Part shown: positions 1 through 5,496 of the stretch, one piece after another
Position numbering within the stretch: the stretch's first letter is position 1
Layout: the number at the start of each line of letters is the position of its first letter
Assembly (NCBI GenBank): GCA_029974875.1
Contig: JARKQP010000758.1
Span: 1 to 5,496 of the forward strand
Direction: 5' to 3'
Length of the DNA stretch: 5,496 nucleotides
From: Mobilitalea sp.
GTDB lineage: Bacteria; Bacillota_A; Clostridia; Lachnospirales; Lachnospiraceae
Program-made: the position numbers and the translations under genes
The notes under the pieces: generated by a model
Databases searched by the model: none
What the model was told of the DNA's origin: nothing
Seen by the model: the letters and a program-made list of their open reading frames with translations, nothing else

Positions 1-1983
1 CATGTATTCGGAGTTATGCTGGGGGATGGCATGTATCATGTGGAGGCCGGTCAGGAAGGCAGATATGTCTATTATCCCCGTTCCTATGGAAGAATGAAAT
101 TTATATTCCAAGCTGAAATAGAATACGAAGACGGTACAAGGGATACCATCGTAAGCGATGGGAATTGGATGACAAAGCCGGGCCCCATAACCTTTTCCAG
201 TATGTACGGCGGGGAGGATTATGATGCCAGATTGGAAGACCCGGGCTGGTGCTTGCCGGACATAGAAAAGCTGGAGGGCTGGGAAAAAGCAGAGGAGGTA
301 GCGGCACCCTCCGGTAAGCTGCGCTCCCAAAAGAATCCTCCCCTAAAGGTAATGAAGACGCTGACACCGGTTTCCGTCATCGGGCAAGAAAAGGGTATCC
401 TGCTATATGATCTAGGTGAAAATTTCTCCGGTTTTATAAAAATAAGGGTGAAAGGAACGCCGGGACAGACCATCCGTATGACTCCCGGTGAAATACTAGA
501 TAAGAATAGAGAACCGGACCAGACCATTAGCGGTAAGGATTATTATTGGAAATACACCATTGGAAGTGGAAAAGAGGAGATATGGGAGCCTAGATTTTCA
601 TATTACGGCTTCCGGTATGTGCAGATTAAGGCGGAGGATGGTGACCTGCCGGAGATCCTTGGATTAGAGGGCAGATACATCTATCCGGACATGGAGCTGG
701 CTGGTGAATTCTCCTGTTCCAATGATTTATTTAATAAAATCCATAAACTGATCACAAACGCCATGTTAAGCAACATAAAAAGTGTTCTGACGGACTGTCC
801 CCACAGGGAGAAGTTCGGGTGGCTGGAGCAAAGCCATCTCATTGGTCCTGCATTGTTATGTAATTATGACTTACGGAATATTTATACCAAAATACTGGAG
901 GATATCCGTGATGCGCAGCATGATAACGGGCTGGTTCCAGATACTGCCCCAGAATATGCCGTATTCGGATACCACAGCGGATATATTGACTCTCCTGAAT
1001 GGGGAAGTGCGGCGGTAATTAATCCCTGGTATTTATATAAAAAGTATGGTGACAGCTCATTTATAAAGAATAATTATGATGTCATGAAAAAATATACGGA
1101 TTACCTTACAAGCCGCACACATCATAGGGTGCTGCATCATGGGCTGGGGGACTGGTGTGACCTTGGGGTACGGGCACCATTTACCCAAAATACGCCGATC
1201 CCCTTAGTAGCTACGCCAATTTATCATATTGATCTGGATATTATGCGAAGGAGCGCTGCACTGCTGGGCTTAAGAGAGGATGAAGGCTATTATGCCAATT
1301 TGATGGAGGAGGTAAAAAAAGAATTCAACCTCCAGTTTTATGATGACCAGACAGCACATTATGGGACAGGAAGCCAGGCAGCACAGGCTCTTGCATTAAT
1401 GGCGGGACTGGTGGAAGAAGACCAGATAGAGAGAGTGGTAGGAGAGCTGGTTGCCAATATAAGGGCAAATCAAAACGGCACTACGGCTGGAGATGTGGGG
1501 CATCCCTATGTCATGGCTGCCCTAACGAGGTTTAGCTGCTCCCATGTGGTAAATGATATGATGAATGTAACAGACCGGCCAGGGTATGGCTATCAGGTCG
1601 CCTGTGGCGCCACTACCCTTGCGGAAGAGTGGGACGGCTCCTTTCCCGAAAGGCCTCACGGCTCCCAGAACCATTTTATGCTAGGAAGCGGTGATGAATG
1701 GTTCTATACGGGACTTGCCGGTATCCGCAGTATCCGGAGTGATTACGGCGCGGATACTATTGAGCTTATACCCCATTTTGCGGAAGGGATGGACTGGGTA
1801 AAGGCCTGGCAGATGCATCCCTGTGGAAGGGTGTCAGTAGAGTGGCACCGGGAGAAAGAAGGAATTGCGCTGGATATAGTGATTCCCCCTAATGCAAAGG
1901 CGCAAATAGAATTGCCTGCTACGGATCCTTCTTCCAGAATAAAAGTAGGCAGCGGGAGACATCATTTTCATATCAAAATATAA
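1..1983 (+). CDS. Alpha-L-rhamnosidase, family GH78 (5'-truncated by window edge)
   Basis: Hydrolyses terminal alpha-L-rhamnose from glycans or glycosides by the inverting mechanism of GH78. The frame is open from base 1 and the visible first residues (HVFGVMLGDGMY) already match the N-terminal beta-sandwich of these enzymes, so the real start is upstream and the Met at 16 is internal; 660 residues are visible. Numbering from that Met: N-terminal sandwich remainder about 1-80; second beta-sandwich about 100-225, with the typical DLGENFSG at 132-139; (alpha/alpha)6 catalytic barrel about 230-570; C-terminal beta-sandwich about 575-655, ending in VGSGRHHF. The acid motif DCPHREKFGW lies at bases 793-822, with Glu265 the likely general acid. 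The AEEWDG motif at 1621-1638 contains Glu537, the likely general base. Both assignments come from family knowledge. It ends in tandem TAA stops, 26 bases before the next glycosidase, so the two are probably co-transcribed. Whether it is secreted cannot be judged without the N-terminus. Confidence 0.93.
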   Translation, partial: HVFGVMLGDGMYHVEAGQEGRYVYYPRSYGRMKFIFQAEIEYEDGTRDTIVSDGNWMTKPGPITFSSMYGGEDYDARLEDPGWCLPDIEKLEGWEKAEEVAAPSGKLRSQKNPPLKVMKTLTPVSVIGQEKGILLYDLGENFSGFIKIRVKGTPGQTIRMTPGEILDKNREPDQTISGKDYYWKYTIGSGKEEIWEPRFSYYGFRYVQIKAEDGDLPEILGLEGRYIYPDMELAGEFSCSNDLFNKIHKLITNAMLSNIKSVLTDCPHREKFGWLEQSHLIGPALLCNYDLRNIYTKILEDIRDAQHDNGLVPDTAPEYAVFGYHSGYIDSPEWGSAAVINPWYLYKKYGDSSFIKNNYDVMKKYTDYLTSRTHHRVLHHGLGDWCDLGVRAPFTQNTPIPLVATPIYHIDLDIMRRSAALLGLREDEGYYANLMEEVKKEFNLQFYDDQTAHYGTGSQAAQALALMAGLVEEDQIERVVGELVANIRANQNGTTAGDVGHPYVMAALTRFSCSHVVNDMMNVTDRPGYGYQVACGATTLAEEWDGSFPERPHGSQNHFMLGSGDEWFYTGLAGIRSIRSDYGADTIELIPHFAEGMDWVKAWQMHPCGRVSVEWHREKEGIALDIVIPPNAKAQIELPATDPSSRIKVGSGRHHFHIKI

Positions 1984-1998
1984 TAACAGAGTATCGTC

Positions 1999-2004
1999 AG
2001 GAGG
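1999..2004 (+). promoter_or_regulatory. Ribosome-binding site of the propeller glycosidase
   Basis: AGGAGG, a full anti-Shine-Dalgarno match, stands 5 bases before the ATG at 2010. It fixes that start and shows independent, efficient translation despite the short 26-base gap after the rhamnosidase. Confidence 0.85.
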
Positions 2005-2009
2005 ATATC

Positions 2010-3032
2010 ATGATAAAAAATACTGATCCCAGAATACAGAAATATTTGACACCTTATAAATACGGCAAGCCTGTGCTGGAAGGCTCCGGCGTGGAGGGAG
2101 CCTTTGACTGCTGCGCCGTTGATATCCCTTTTGTGTTTTATCATAACAGCCAGTTTTACATGCTGTATAGCGGATTTAGCGGCAGAGGCTATCAGACTGC
2201 CTTGGCGGTTAGTGACAACCTGTTGGACTGGAAGCACAAAGCAGTCATATTAGGACCCGCGGGAGAAGGGCGCTGGGATAGAATAGGAGCTGCCGGCACC
2301 TGGATTATTAAAGAATCGGATGATCTTTTTAAGACCCCGGTGCTAAAAAAAATAGACGGGAAGTACTGGATGGTATACCATTCCTATCCGGAAAACGGGT
2401 ATGAAGCAGGGCCGGCTGAAATTGGCCTGGCCTGGACTGAGGATGAGGAGCTGCTCCGCTGGAACCGGCTGGATAAACCGGTATTCTCCTGGAGGGACGG
2501 GGAATACTGGGAAAGAGGCGGCCTTTATAAGGCTTGTATTGTCCAAAAGGAAGATACTTATTTTATGTATTATAATGCCAAAACCCCGATCAGGAGCTGG
2601 ATTGAACAGACAGGGGCCGCGGCATCAAAGGAGCTGCTCCATTGGACCAGGTGTGCCCAAAATCCTCTGTTAAAGGTTACGGAGGAAGGCTGGGACACCA
2701 AGTTCCTATCGGATCCCTGTGTGGTAAGGGATGGGGAGCTCTGGCTTAATTATTATTTTGCATATGATATGAAGCATGCCCAGGATGGGCTTGCCCTATC
2801 CACAGACCTGCTCCATTGGGAAAAGGTAGAGGATCCCATTGTACCAAATGGAGCCGCCGGCACCCTTGATGAAACCCATGCCCATAAAGCCTCCATTGTC
2901 TACTATGAAGGTAAGCTGTATCATTTTTATTGTGCCGTAAGACCTTTTAGGGAAGGGGATAAAACGAACATATATAATGAATACAGGACAATCACAGTTG
3001 CCTGCTCCCACCCCTTTGAGACAATAGAATAA
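2010..3032 (+). CDS. Five-bladed beta-propeller glycoside hydrolase (GH43/GH32/GH130-like), substrate unknown
   Basis: A 340-residue single-domain protein with no signal peptide or membrane segment, so probably cytoplasmic. Five strand-pair repeats are visible: residues 40-56, 113-124, 174-190, 235-251 and 293-310. Each has a hydrophobic start and then a Tyr/Trp-rich stretch such as DGKYWMVYHS or DGELWLNYY. The first four are each followed by a short edge motif resembling S-x-[DE]-LL-x-W (SDNLLDW, SKELLHW, STDLLHW). This is the pattern of five-bladed propeller glycosidases. Candidate active-site acids are Asp33 and Asp38 (FDCCAVDIPF), Glu in WERGG just before residue 174, Asp235 (SDPCVV), and Asp287/Glu288 (LDETHAHK). 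I cannot say which are catalytic. Next to a rhamnosidase and an ABC sugar importer, it probably removes another sugar, such as arabinose, xylose or galactose, from the same oligosaccharide; that is inference. A phosphorylase of the GH130 type is an alternative. The ATG at 2010 is chosen for its AGGAGG. Confidence 0.8.
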   Translation: MIKNTDPRIQKYLTPYKYGKPVLEGSGVEGAFDCCAVDIPFVFYHNSQFYMLYSGFSGRGYQTALAVSDNLLDWKHKAVILGPAGEGRWDRIGAAGTWIIKESDDLFKTPVLKKIDGKYWMVYHSYPENGYEAGPAEIGLAWTEDEELLRWNRLDKPVFSWRDGEYWERGGLYKACIVQKEDTYFMYYNAKTPIRSWIEQTGAAASKELLHWTRCAQNPLLKVTEEGWDTKFLSDPCVVRDGELWLNYYFAYDMKHAQDGLALSTDLLHWEKVEDPIVPNGAAGTLDETHAHKASIVYYEGKLYHFYCAVRPFREGDKTNIYNEYRTITVACSHPFETIE

Positions 3033-3034
3033 AG

Positions 3035-3067
3035 GAAAACTGCATATCTTATCTGTGAAAACTGCAT
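3035..3067 (+). promoter_or_regulatory. Perfect 11-bp direct repeat, candidate activator operator
   Basis: GAAAACTGCAT occurs at 3035-3045 and again, identically, at 3057-3067, giving a 22-bp period or about two turns of B-DNA. The second copy ends on the first base of the putative -35 box of the receptor-gene promoter. Two phased direct half-sites touching -35 are the classic layout for AraC-family activators, which are common regulators of sugar loci in Clostridia. The regulator itself is not in the window, so this identity is inferred. The repeat begins 3 bases after the stop codon of the propeller gene and is entirely non-coding. Confidence 0.55.
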
Positions 3068-3095
3068 TCAAAAAATTAAGGATCAACCTTATACT
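3067..3095 (+). promoter_or_regulatory. Putative sigma-A promoter for the sugar-binding protein gene
   Basis: A -35 candidate TTCAAA (3067-3072; 4 of 6 to TTGACA) and a -10 candidate TATACT (3090-3095; 5 of 6 to TATAAT) are separated by 17 bases. Transcription would begin near 3102, leaving a leader of about 30 bases before the ATG at 3133. The weak -35 fits dependence on an activator bound at the adjacent direct repeat. A small inverted repeat, TAAGG/CCTTA (3077-3081 and 3087-3091), sits in the spacer and overlaps the -10. Called from sequence match only. Confidence 0.5.
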
Positions 3096-3118
3096 ATACC
3101 TGTACTTAAAAATAAAAC

Positions 3119-3125
3119 AGGGAGG
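3119..3125 (+). promoter_or_regulatory. Ribosome-binding site of the sugar-binding protein
   Basis: AGGGAGG is followed by a 7-base spacer to the ATG at 3133. It decides the start: the in-frame GTG at 3055 would lie upstream of the predicted transcript start, lacks an RBS, and would put about 26 extra residues ahead of a textbook lipoprotein signal peptide. Confidence 0.85.
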
Positions 3126-3132
3126 AAACATT

Positions 3133-3207
3133 ATGAAACGCTTAAAAAGTATGATATCACTTATGTTGGTAATGGTATTGCTGGCAGGAGCTGTGTTTAC
3201 AGGATGC
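3133..3207 (+). other. Lipoprotein signal peptide and lipidated cysteine
   Basis: Encodes residues 1-25 of the receptor: two Lys and one Arg near the start, a Leu/Val/Met-rich core, then VFTGC with the Cys codon at 3205-3207. Phe at -3 is less usual than Leu, but Gly at -1 and the following Ser/Gly/Thr-rich linker support signal peptidase II processing. Confidence 0.85.
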
Positions 3208-4497
3208 AGTAAGGCTGGGAAACCCACCGGTGACGGGGCTGGAACTGCTCCGGAAGGAAATAATGGAACTAATGAAACAGGAACTGACGAAGGAAGTAAT
3301 TTAAACTATGAAGGGGTTACATTAAGCCTGGTTATGGCACAGGGCTGGGATACAAAGGGACGTGAAGCCCTGCTCCAAAAGTATACGGAGAAAACCGGTG
3401 TCAAGTTTGATGTCCAGATGCTGCCGGATGATATGGCCTCTGAATTAATTAAAACCAAATTTGCAACGGATGAATTGCCGGATATTATCCTGAATTCAGG
3501 CTCCGTTCTGGAGCACACCTATATGCTCCCGGAGCAGAAGCTGGTGGATCTTACCCAGGAGCCCTGGGTAGAACAGTTAATTAACAAAGAAGGCTTTATG
3601 GTAAATGAAAAGATATGGGGTATTCCCTTAGGCGGACAAGGCTTCTTTGCATTTGCCGTCAATAAGACAGTCTTTGAAGAAAACGGTCTTCCCATACCAA
3701 ACTCAAAAGCGGAGCTGGAGCAGGCCTTTGAAACCTTAAAAGCTAACGGTGTCCAGCCTATGTACTTAGGCTCCAGGGATCCGTGGCTGGTAGGCAATAT
3801 GCTAAGCGGCACCATCCAGAAAGCGTTGGAGCAGGATCCTGAGCTGATCGAGAAATTAAATACAAACCAGGTTAAATATGCGGAGATTCCTGGCTTTATT
3901 GCAGCCCTTGATGATTTAAGAAGGTGGAATGAAGCCGGATATCTGGGGAACAATACCATGGCTGATTCCTGGGATGGGCATTATCAGGCCTTTGCTGAAG
4001 GAAAAGCAGGCGTGACCATTGGTTTAACCACCTGGGATGTAACGATTGAAGAAAAATATCCTGGAATAGCCGATAACATTGCAATGATTCCTTTCTATAT
4101 CGGAGATAGCGATACCTATTTTGCTGGAACCACGGCCCAGTGGTATATTCCAAAATCAGGAAAGAATGTTGAGATCGCAAAGGATTTCTTCCGCTTTGCG
4201 GCAGAGCAGGAAAACTTAAATGCCTTCTATCAGGCTATGGGTGAGGCATCAACTCCATGGAAGGGTGTGGAAGTGGAATGCCTGGCTCCGACCAAACAAT
4301 TAATAGAGAACTTAAACAGCGGTGAATATTCTTACCATTTTGGACACAATGTGTTGGCACAGGGCCAGGATTTTGACGGGCTTTGTAAATTGGCACAGGA
4401 GGTTATCATTGGAAGCTTAACACCGGAGGATGCTGCAAAGGCATATGACGACATGAGGGCTCAGATTGCAAAGGCTCTTGGTATGCAGGGATTCTAG
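3133..4497 (+). CDS. Sugar ABC transporter substrate-binding lipoprotein (family 1, CUT1 type)
   Basis: A 454-residue extracellular sugar receptor, anchored by lipid and delivering ligand to the membrane permeases encoded next. The signal peptide has a basic start (MKRLKS), a hydrophobic core at about 7-21 and a lipobox VFTGC, with Cys25 (codon 3205-3207) as the lipidated residue. Residues 26-58 form a Gly/Thr/Asn/Glu-rich flexible linker typical of Gram-positive lipoproteins. The two-lobed binding domain starts near residue 60 (GVTLSLVM) and has family-1 receptor features: a segment around KFATDELPDII where the first lobe meets a receptor-type Pro-Asp, WGIPLGGQG in the cleft region, and KAGVTIG in the second lobe. 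Aromatic residues, including several Trp (for example in SRDPWL and ADSWDGH), could stack on sugar rings. Ligand specificity is not readable; a rhamnose-containing oligosaccharide is inferred from the neighbouring rhamnosidase. It has its own likely promoter and a terminator right after it, consistent with higher expression than the permeases. Confidence 0.93.
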   Translation: MKRLKSMISLMLVMVLLAGAVFTGCSKAGKPTGDGAGTAPEGNNGTNETGTDEGSNLNYEGVTLSLVMAQGWDTKGREALLQKYTEKTGVKFDVQMLPDDMASELIKTKFATDELPDIILNSGSVLEHTYMLPEQKLVDLTQEPWVEQLINKEGFMVNEKIWGIPLGGQGFFAFAVNKTVFEENGLPIPNSKAELEQAFETLKANGVQPMYLGSRDPWLVGNMLSGTIQKALEQDPELIEKLNTNQVKYAEIPGFIAALDDLRRWNEAGYLGNNTMADSWDGHYQAFAEGKAGVTIGLTTWDVTIEEKYPGIADNIAMIPFYIGDSDTYFAGTTAQWYIPKSGKNVEIAKDFFRFAAEQENLNAFYQAMGEASTPWKGVEVECLAPTKQLIENLNSGEYSYHFGHNVLAQGQDFDGLCKLAQEVIIGSLTPEDAAKAYDDMRAQIAKALGMQGF

Positions 4498-4502
4498 TCA
4501 GC

Positions 4503-4529
4503 AGGGGGCTTTTACAAAGCCCCCTTTTT
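4503..4529 (+). terminator. Intrinsic terminator between receptor and permease genes
   Basis: GGGGGCTTT (4504-4512) pairs perfectly with AAAGCCCCC (4516-4524) around a TAC loop, and A4503 can pair with T4525. The right arm runs straight into five T residues (4525-4529). The hairpin starts 6 bases after the receptor stop codon. As no clear promoter is visible before the permease at 4573, it probably acts as a leaky terminator that lets a fraction of transcripts continue, keeping receptor mRNA in excess. Confidence 0.87.
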
Positions 4530-4560
4530 AAAACAATAGACAGCTTATTGCAGATTGATT

Positions 4561-4566
4561 GAGGTG
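4561..4566 (+). promoter_or_regulatory. Ribosome-binding site of the first permease
   Basis: GAGGTG lies 6 bases before the ATG at 4573. It supports that start over the in-frame TTG at 4555, which lies upstream of this RBS and would add six non-conserved residues to the protein. Confidence 0.75.
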
Positions 4567-4572
4567 AGTGCC

Positions 4573-5445
4573 ATGAATTTGAAAAAGGCATATCCAAATT
4601 ATTTTTGGATTATTCCATTGGTTATCTATACGGTTATCTTTATTTTGCCGAGTATTATGGGGTTGTTGTTTTCCTTTACCAACTGGACCATATACTCCCC
4701 GGAAAAGACATTTAACGGATTAGATAATTATAAAAACCTATTAAATGATAATATGTTTAAGATCGGCATCAAAAATACGGTTGCCTTTACGGTTTTTACG
4801 ACTATTTTAAAGACGGTAGTGGGCTTTGCACTGGCAATCGCTTTAAATGTAAAGCTCAGGACCAAGAATTTATTACGAACGGTATTTTATTTACCCACCA
4901 TTTTCAGCGGCCTGATTATTGGTGTGATTTTTAAATCCATATTGATGCCCAATAACGGGCTGTTAAATGTGTTCTTAAGCTTTTTCAGCCCAGCCCTGGG
5001 TGCCAATGACTGGCTGGGGCAGCCCTCCACGGCAATGTTTTCCGTAATACTGGTGGAAATCTGGCGTGGTGCAGGCTTTTGCATGGTCGTTCTCCTGGCA
5101 GGCTTGCAGGGGATTTCCACGGAATATTATGAGGCGGCCACCATAGATGGCGCCAATGGCTGGCAGAAATTTAAGCTGATTACTACCCCCTTAATGCTGC
5201 CTACCTTAAATACGGTTATATCTTTAAATGTTATCGGCGGCCTAAAGGTATTCGATATTATTATTGCCCTTACCAAGGGAGGGCCTGGATTATCAACGGA
5301 GGTATTAAGCACTACGGTTTATAAATATCTCGGTAATGGAGCGATGGGCACCGGAAGCGCTGCCAATATGTGCCTGACTATTTTCGTTATTCTGGTATTT
5401 GCCCTGGTAAACGGCGGATTGGCAAAGCTGGAGGTGGATCAATGA
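4573..5445 (+). CDS. Sugar ABC transporter permease, MalF/UgpA type
   Basis: A 290-residue inner-membrane channel subunit of a CUT1 carbohydrate importer. Six hydrophobic segments are visible at about residues 11-33, 66-92, 103-121, 155-178, 208-232 and 263-283. The EAA loop that docks the ATPase is clear: EAATIDGANGW at 187-197, with the conserved Gly193 and ending at LP (209-210). FNGLDNYKNLL (47-57) after the first segment and the ALTKGGPG stretch (232-239) are usual in this family. The length is normal for sugar permeases lacking the extra N-terminal helices of E. coli MalF. It follows the receptor gene after a terminator and overlaps the next permease by four bases, indicating translational coupling and stoichiometric assembly. 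Transport of the oligosaccharide processed by the upstream glycosidases is inferred from context. Confidence 0.94.
   Translation: MNLKKAYPNYFWIIPLVIYTVIFILPSIMGLLFSFTNWTIYSPEKTFNGLDNYKNLLNDNMFKIGIKNTVAFTVFTTILKTVVGFALAIALNVKLRTKNLLRTVFYLPTIFSGLIIGVIFKSILMPNNGLLNVFLSFFSPALGANDWLGQPSTAMFSVILVEIWRGAGFCMVVLLAGLQGISTEYYEAATIDGANGWQKFKLITTPLMLPTLNTVISLNVIGGLKVFDIIIALTKGGPGLSTEVLSTTVYKYLGNGAMGTGSAANMCLTIFVILVFALVNGGLAKLEVDQ
5430..5434 (+). promoter_or_regulatory. Ribosome-binding site of the second permease
   Basis: GGAGG, embedded in the last codons of the first permease, stands 7 bases before the ATG at 5442. With the ATGA stop-start overlap it marks a coupled gene start. Confidence 0.75.
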
Positions 5446-5496
5446 AAAAGCAGAAAATTTATAAAACCATTTTATTTATCTGTATGTGGGTGTTGA
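5442..5496 (+). CDS. Second sugar ABC permease, probable MalG type (3'-truncated by window edge)
   Basis: Only 18 codons are visible, reading MKKQKIYKTILFICMWVL: a basic cytosolic start leading into a hydrophobic stretch, as in the first membrane segment of MalG-type permeases. The ATG overlaps the TGA of the preceding permease (ATGA) and has a GGAGG seven bases upstream. The family call rests mainly on gene order, because receptor, first permease, second permease is the standard order of CUT1 importers; the short visible sequence alone does not prove it. Confidence 0.7.
   Translation, partial: MKKQKIYKTILFICMWVL

Noticed and set aside
1..1983. Possibility that the rhamnosidase is a pseudogene lacking its N-terminus
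   Set aside because: The reading frame is open to base 1 and its first residues already match the family, so the truncation is due to the window edge.
3055..3132. N-terminal extension of the receptor from an in-frame GTG at 3055
   Set aside because: No RBS precedes it, it overlaps the putative promoter, and a strong AGGGAGG plus a lipoprotein signal peptide support the ATG at 3133.
2796..3227. Minus-strand open frame of 143 codons spanning the end of the propeller gene, the gap and the receptor start
   Set aside because: It is antisense to two solid genes and to the promoter region, and has no recognisable domain or RBS evidence.
3519..3959. Minus-strand open frame of 146 codons inside the receptor gene
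   Set aside because: It lies wholly antisense to a well-supported gene, shows no family resemblance, and reads like a codon-bias shadow.
4534..4550. CAATA/TATTG inverted repeat upstream of the first permease
   Set aside because: Five A/T-rich base pairs with a seven-base loop are too weak to be a terminator or a confident operator.
4555..4572. TTG start for the first permease at 4555
   Set aside because: GAGGTG at 4561-4566 is spaced correctly for the ATG at 4573 and lies within the would-be extension.
1..5496. CRISPR arrays, tRNA or rRNA genes, insertion sequences, phage genes
   Set aside because: No repeat-spacer pattern, no cloverleaf or rRNA-like stretch, and no transposase or terminal inverted repeats were seen; the window is nearly filled by same-strand metabolic genes.

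Overview
The window looks like part of a carbohydrate-utilisation locus from a Gram-positive bacterium of the Clostridia, most likely a Lachnospiraceae-type gut or plant-biomass fermenter. This is inferred from strong AGGAGG/GGAGG ribosome-binding sites, moderate-to-low GC content by eye, a lipoprotein-type solute receptor, and compact same-strand genes. The genus cannot be fixed from the sequence alone.

Layout, all on the + strand: (1) bases 1-1983 are the C-terminal two-thirds or so of a family GH78 alpha-L-rhamnosidase whose start lies upstream of the window. (2) Bases 2010-3032 encode a five-bladed beta-propeller glycosidase of the GH43/GH32/GH130-like type, 26 bases downstream and with its own strong RBS. 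(3) A 100-base gap (3033-3132) has no terminator. It carries a perfect 11-bp direct repeat with a 22-bp period lying against a plausible sigma-A promoter, which is the arrangement expected for an activator such as an AraC-family protein. (4) Bases 3133-4497 encode a lipoprotein sugar-binding protein of an ABC importer. (5) An intrinsic terminator (4503-4529) follows immediately. (6) Bases 4573-5445 encode a MalF/UgpA-type permease. (7) A second permease gene begins at 5442 with a 4-base ATGA overlap and runs off the window end.

A coherent reading is that a CUT1-type ABC importer (lipoprotein receptor plus two permeases; no ATPase gene visible here) brings in a rhamnose-containing oligosaccharide, and the neighbouring glycosidases trim it. 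The propeller enzyme has no signal peptide and probably works in the cytoplasm. The rhamnosidase N-terminus is not in view, so its location cannot be judged. The substrate (rhamnogalacturonan fragment, plant glycoside, bacterial or host glycan) is not determined by the sequence.

Nothing here is clearly a new kind of biological system. The most informative non-coding signals are the phased direct repeat at the receptor promoter and the terminator that splits the receptor gene from its permeases. The least certain protein assignment is the exact family and specificity of the propeller glycosidase.
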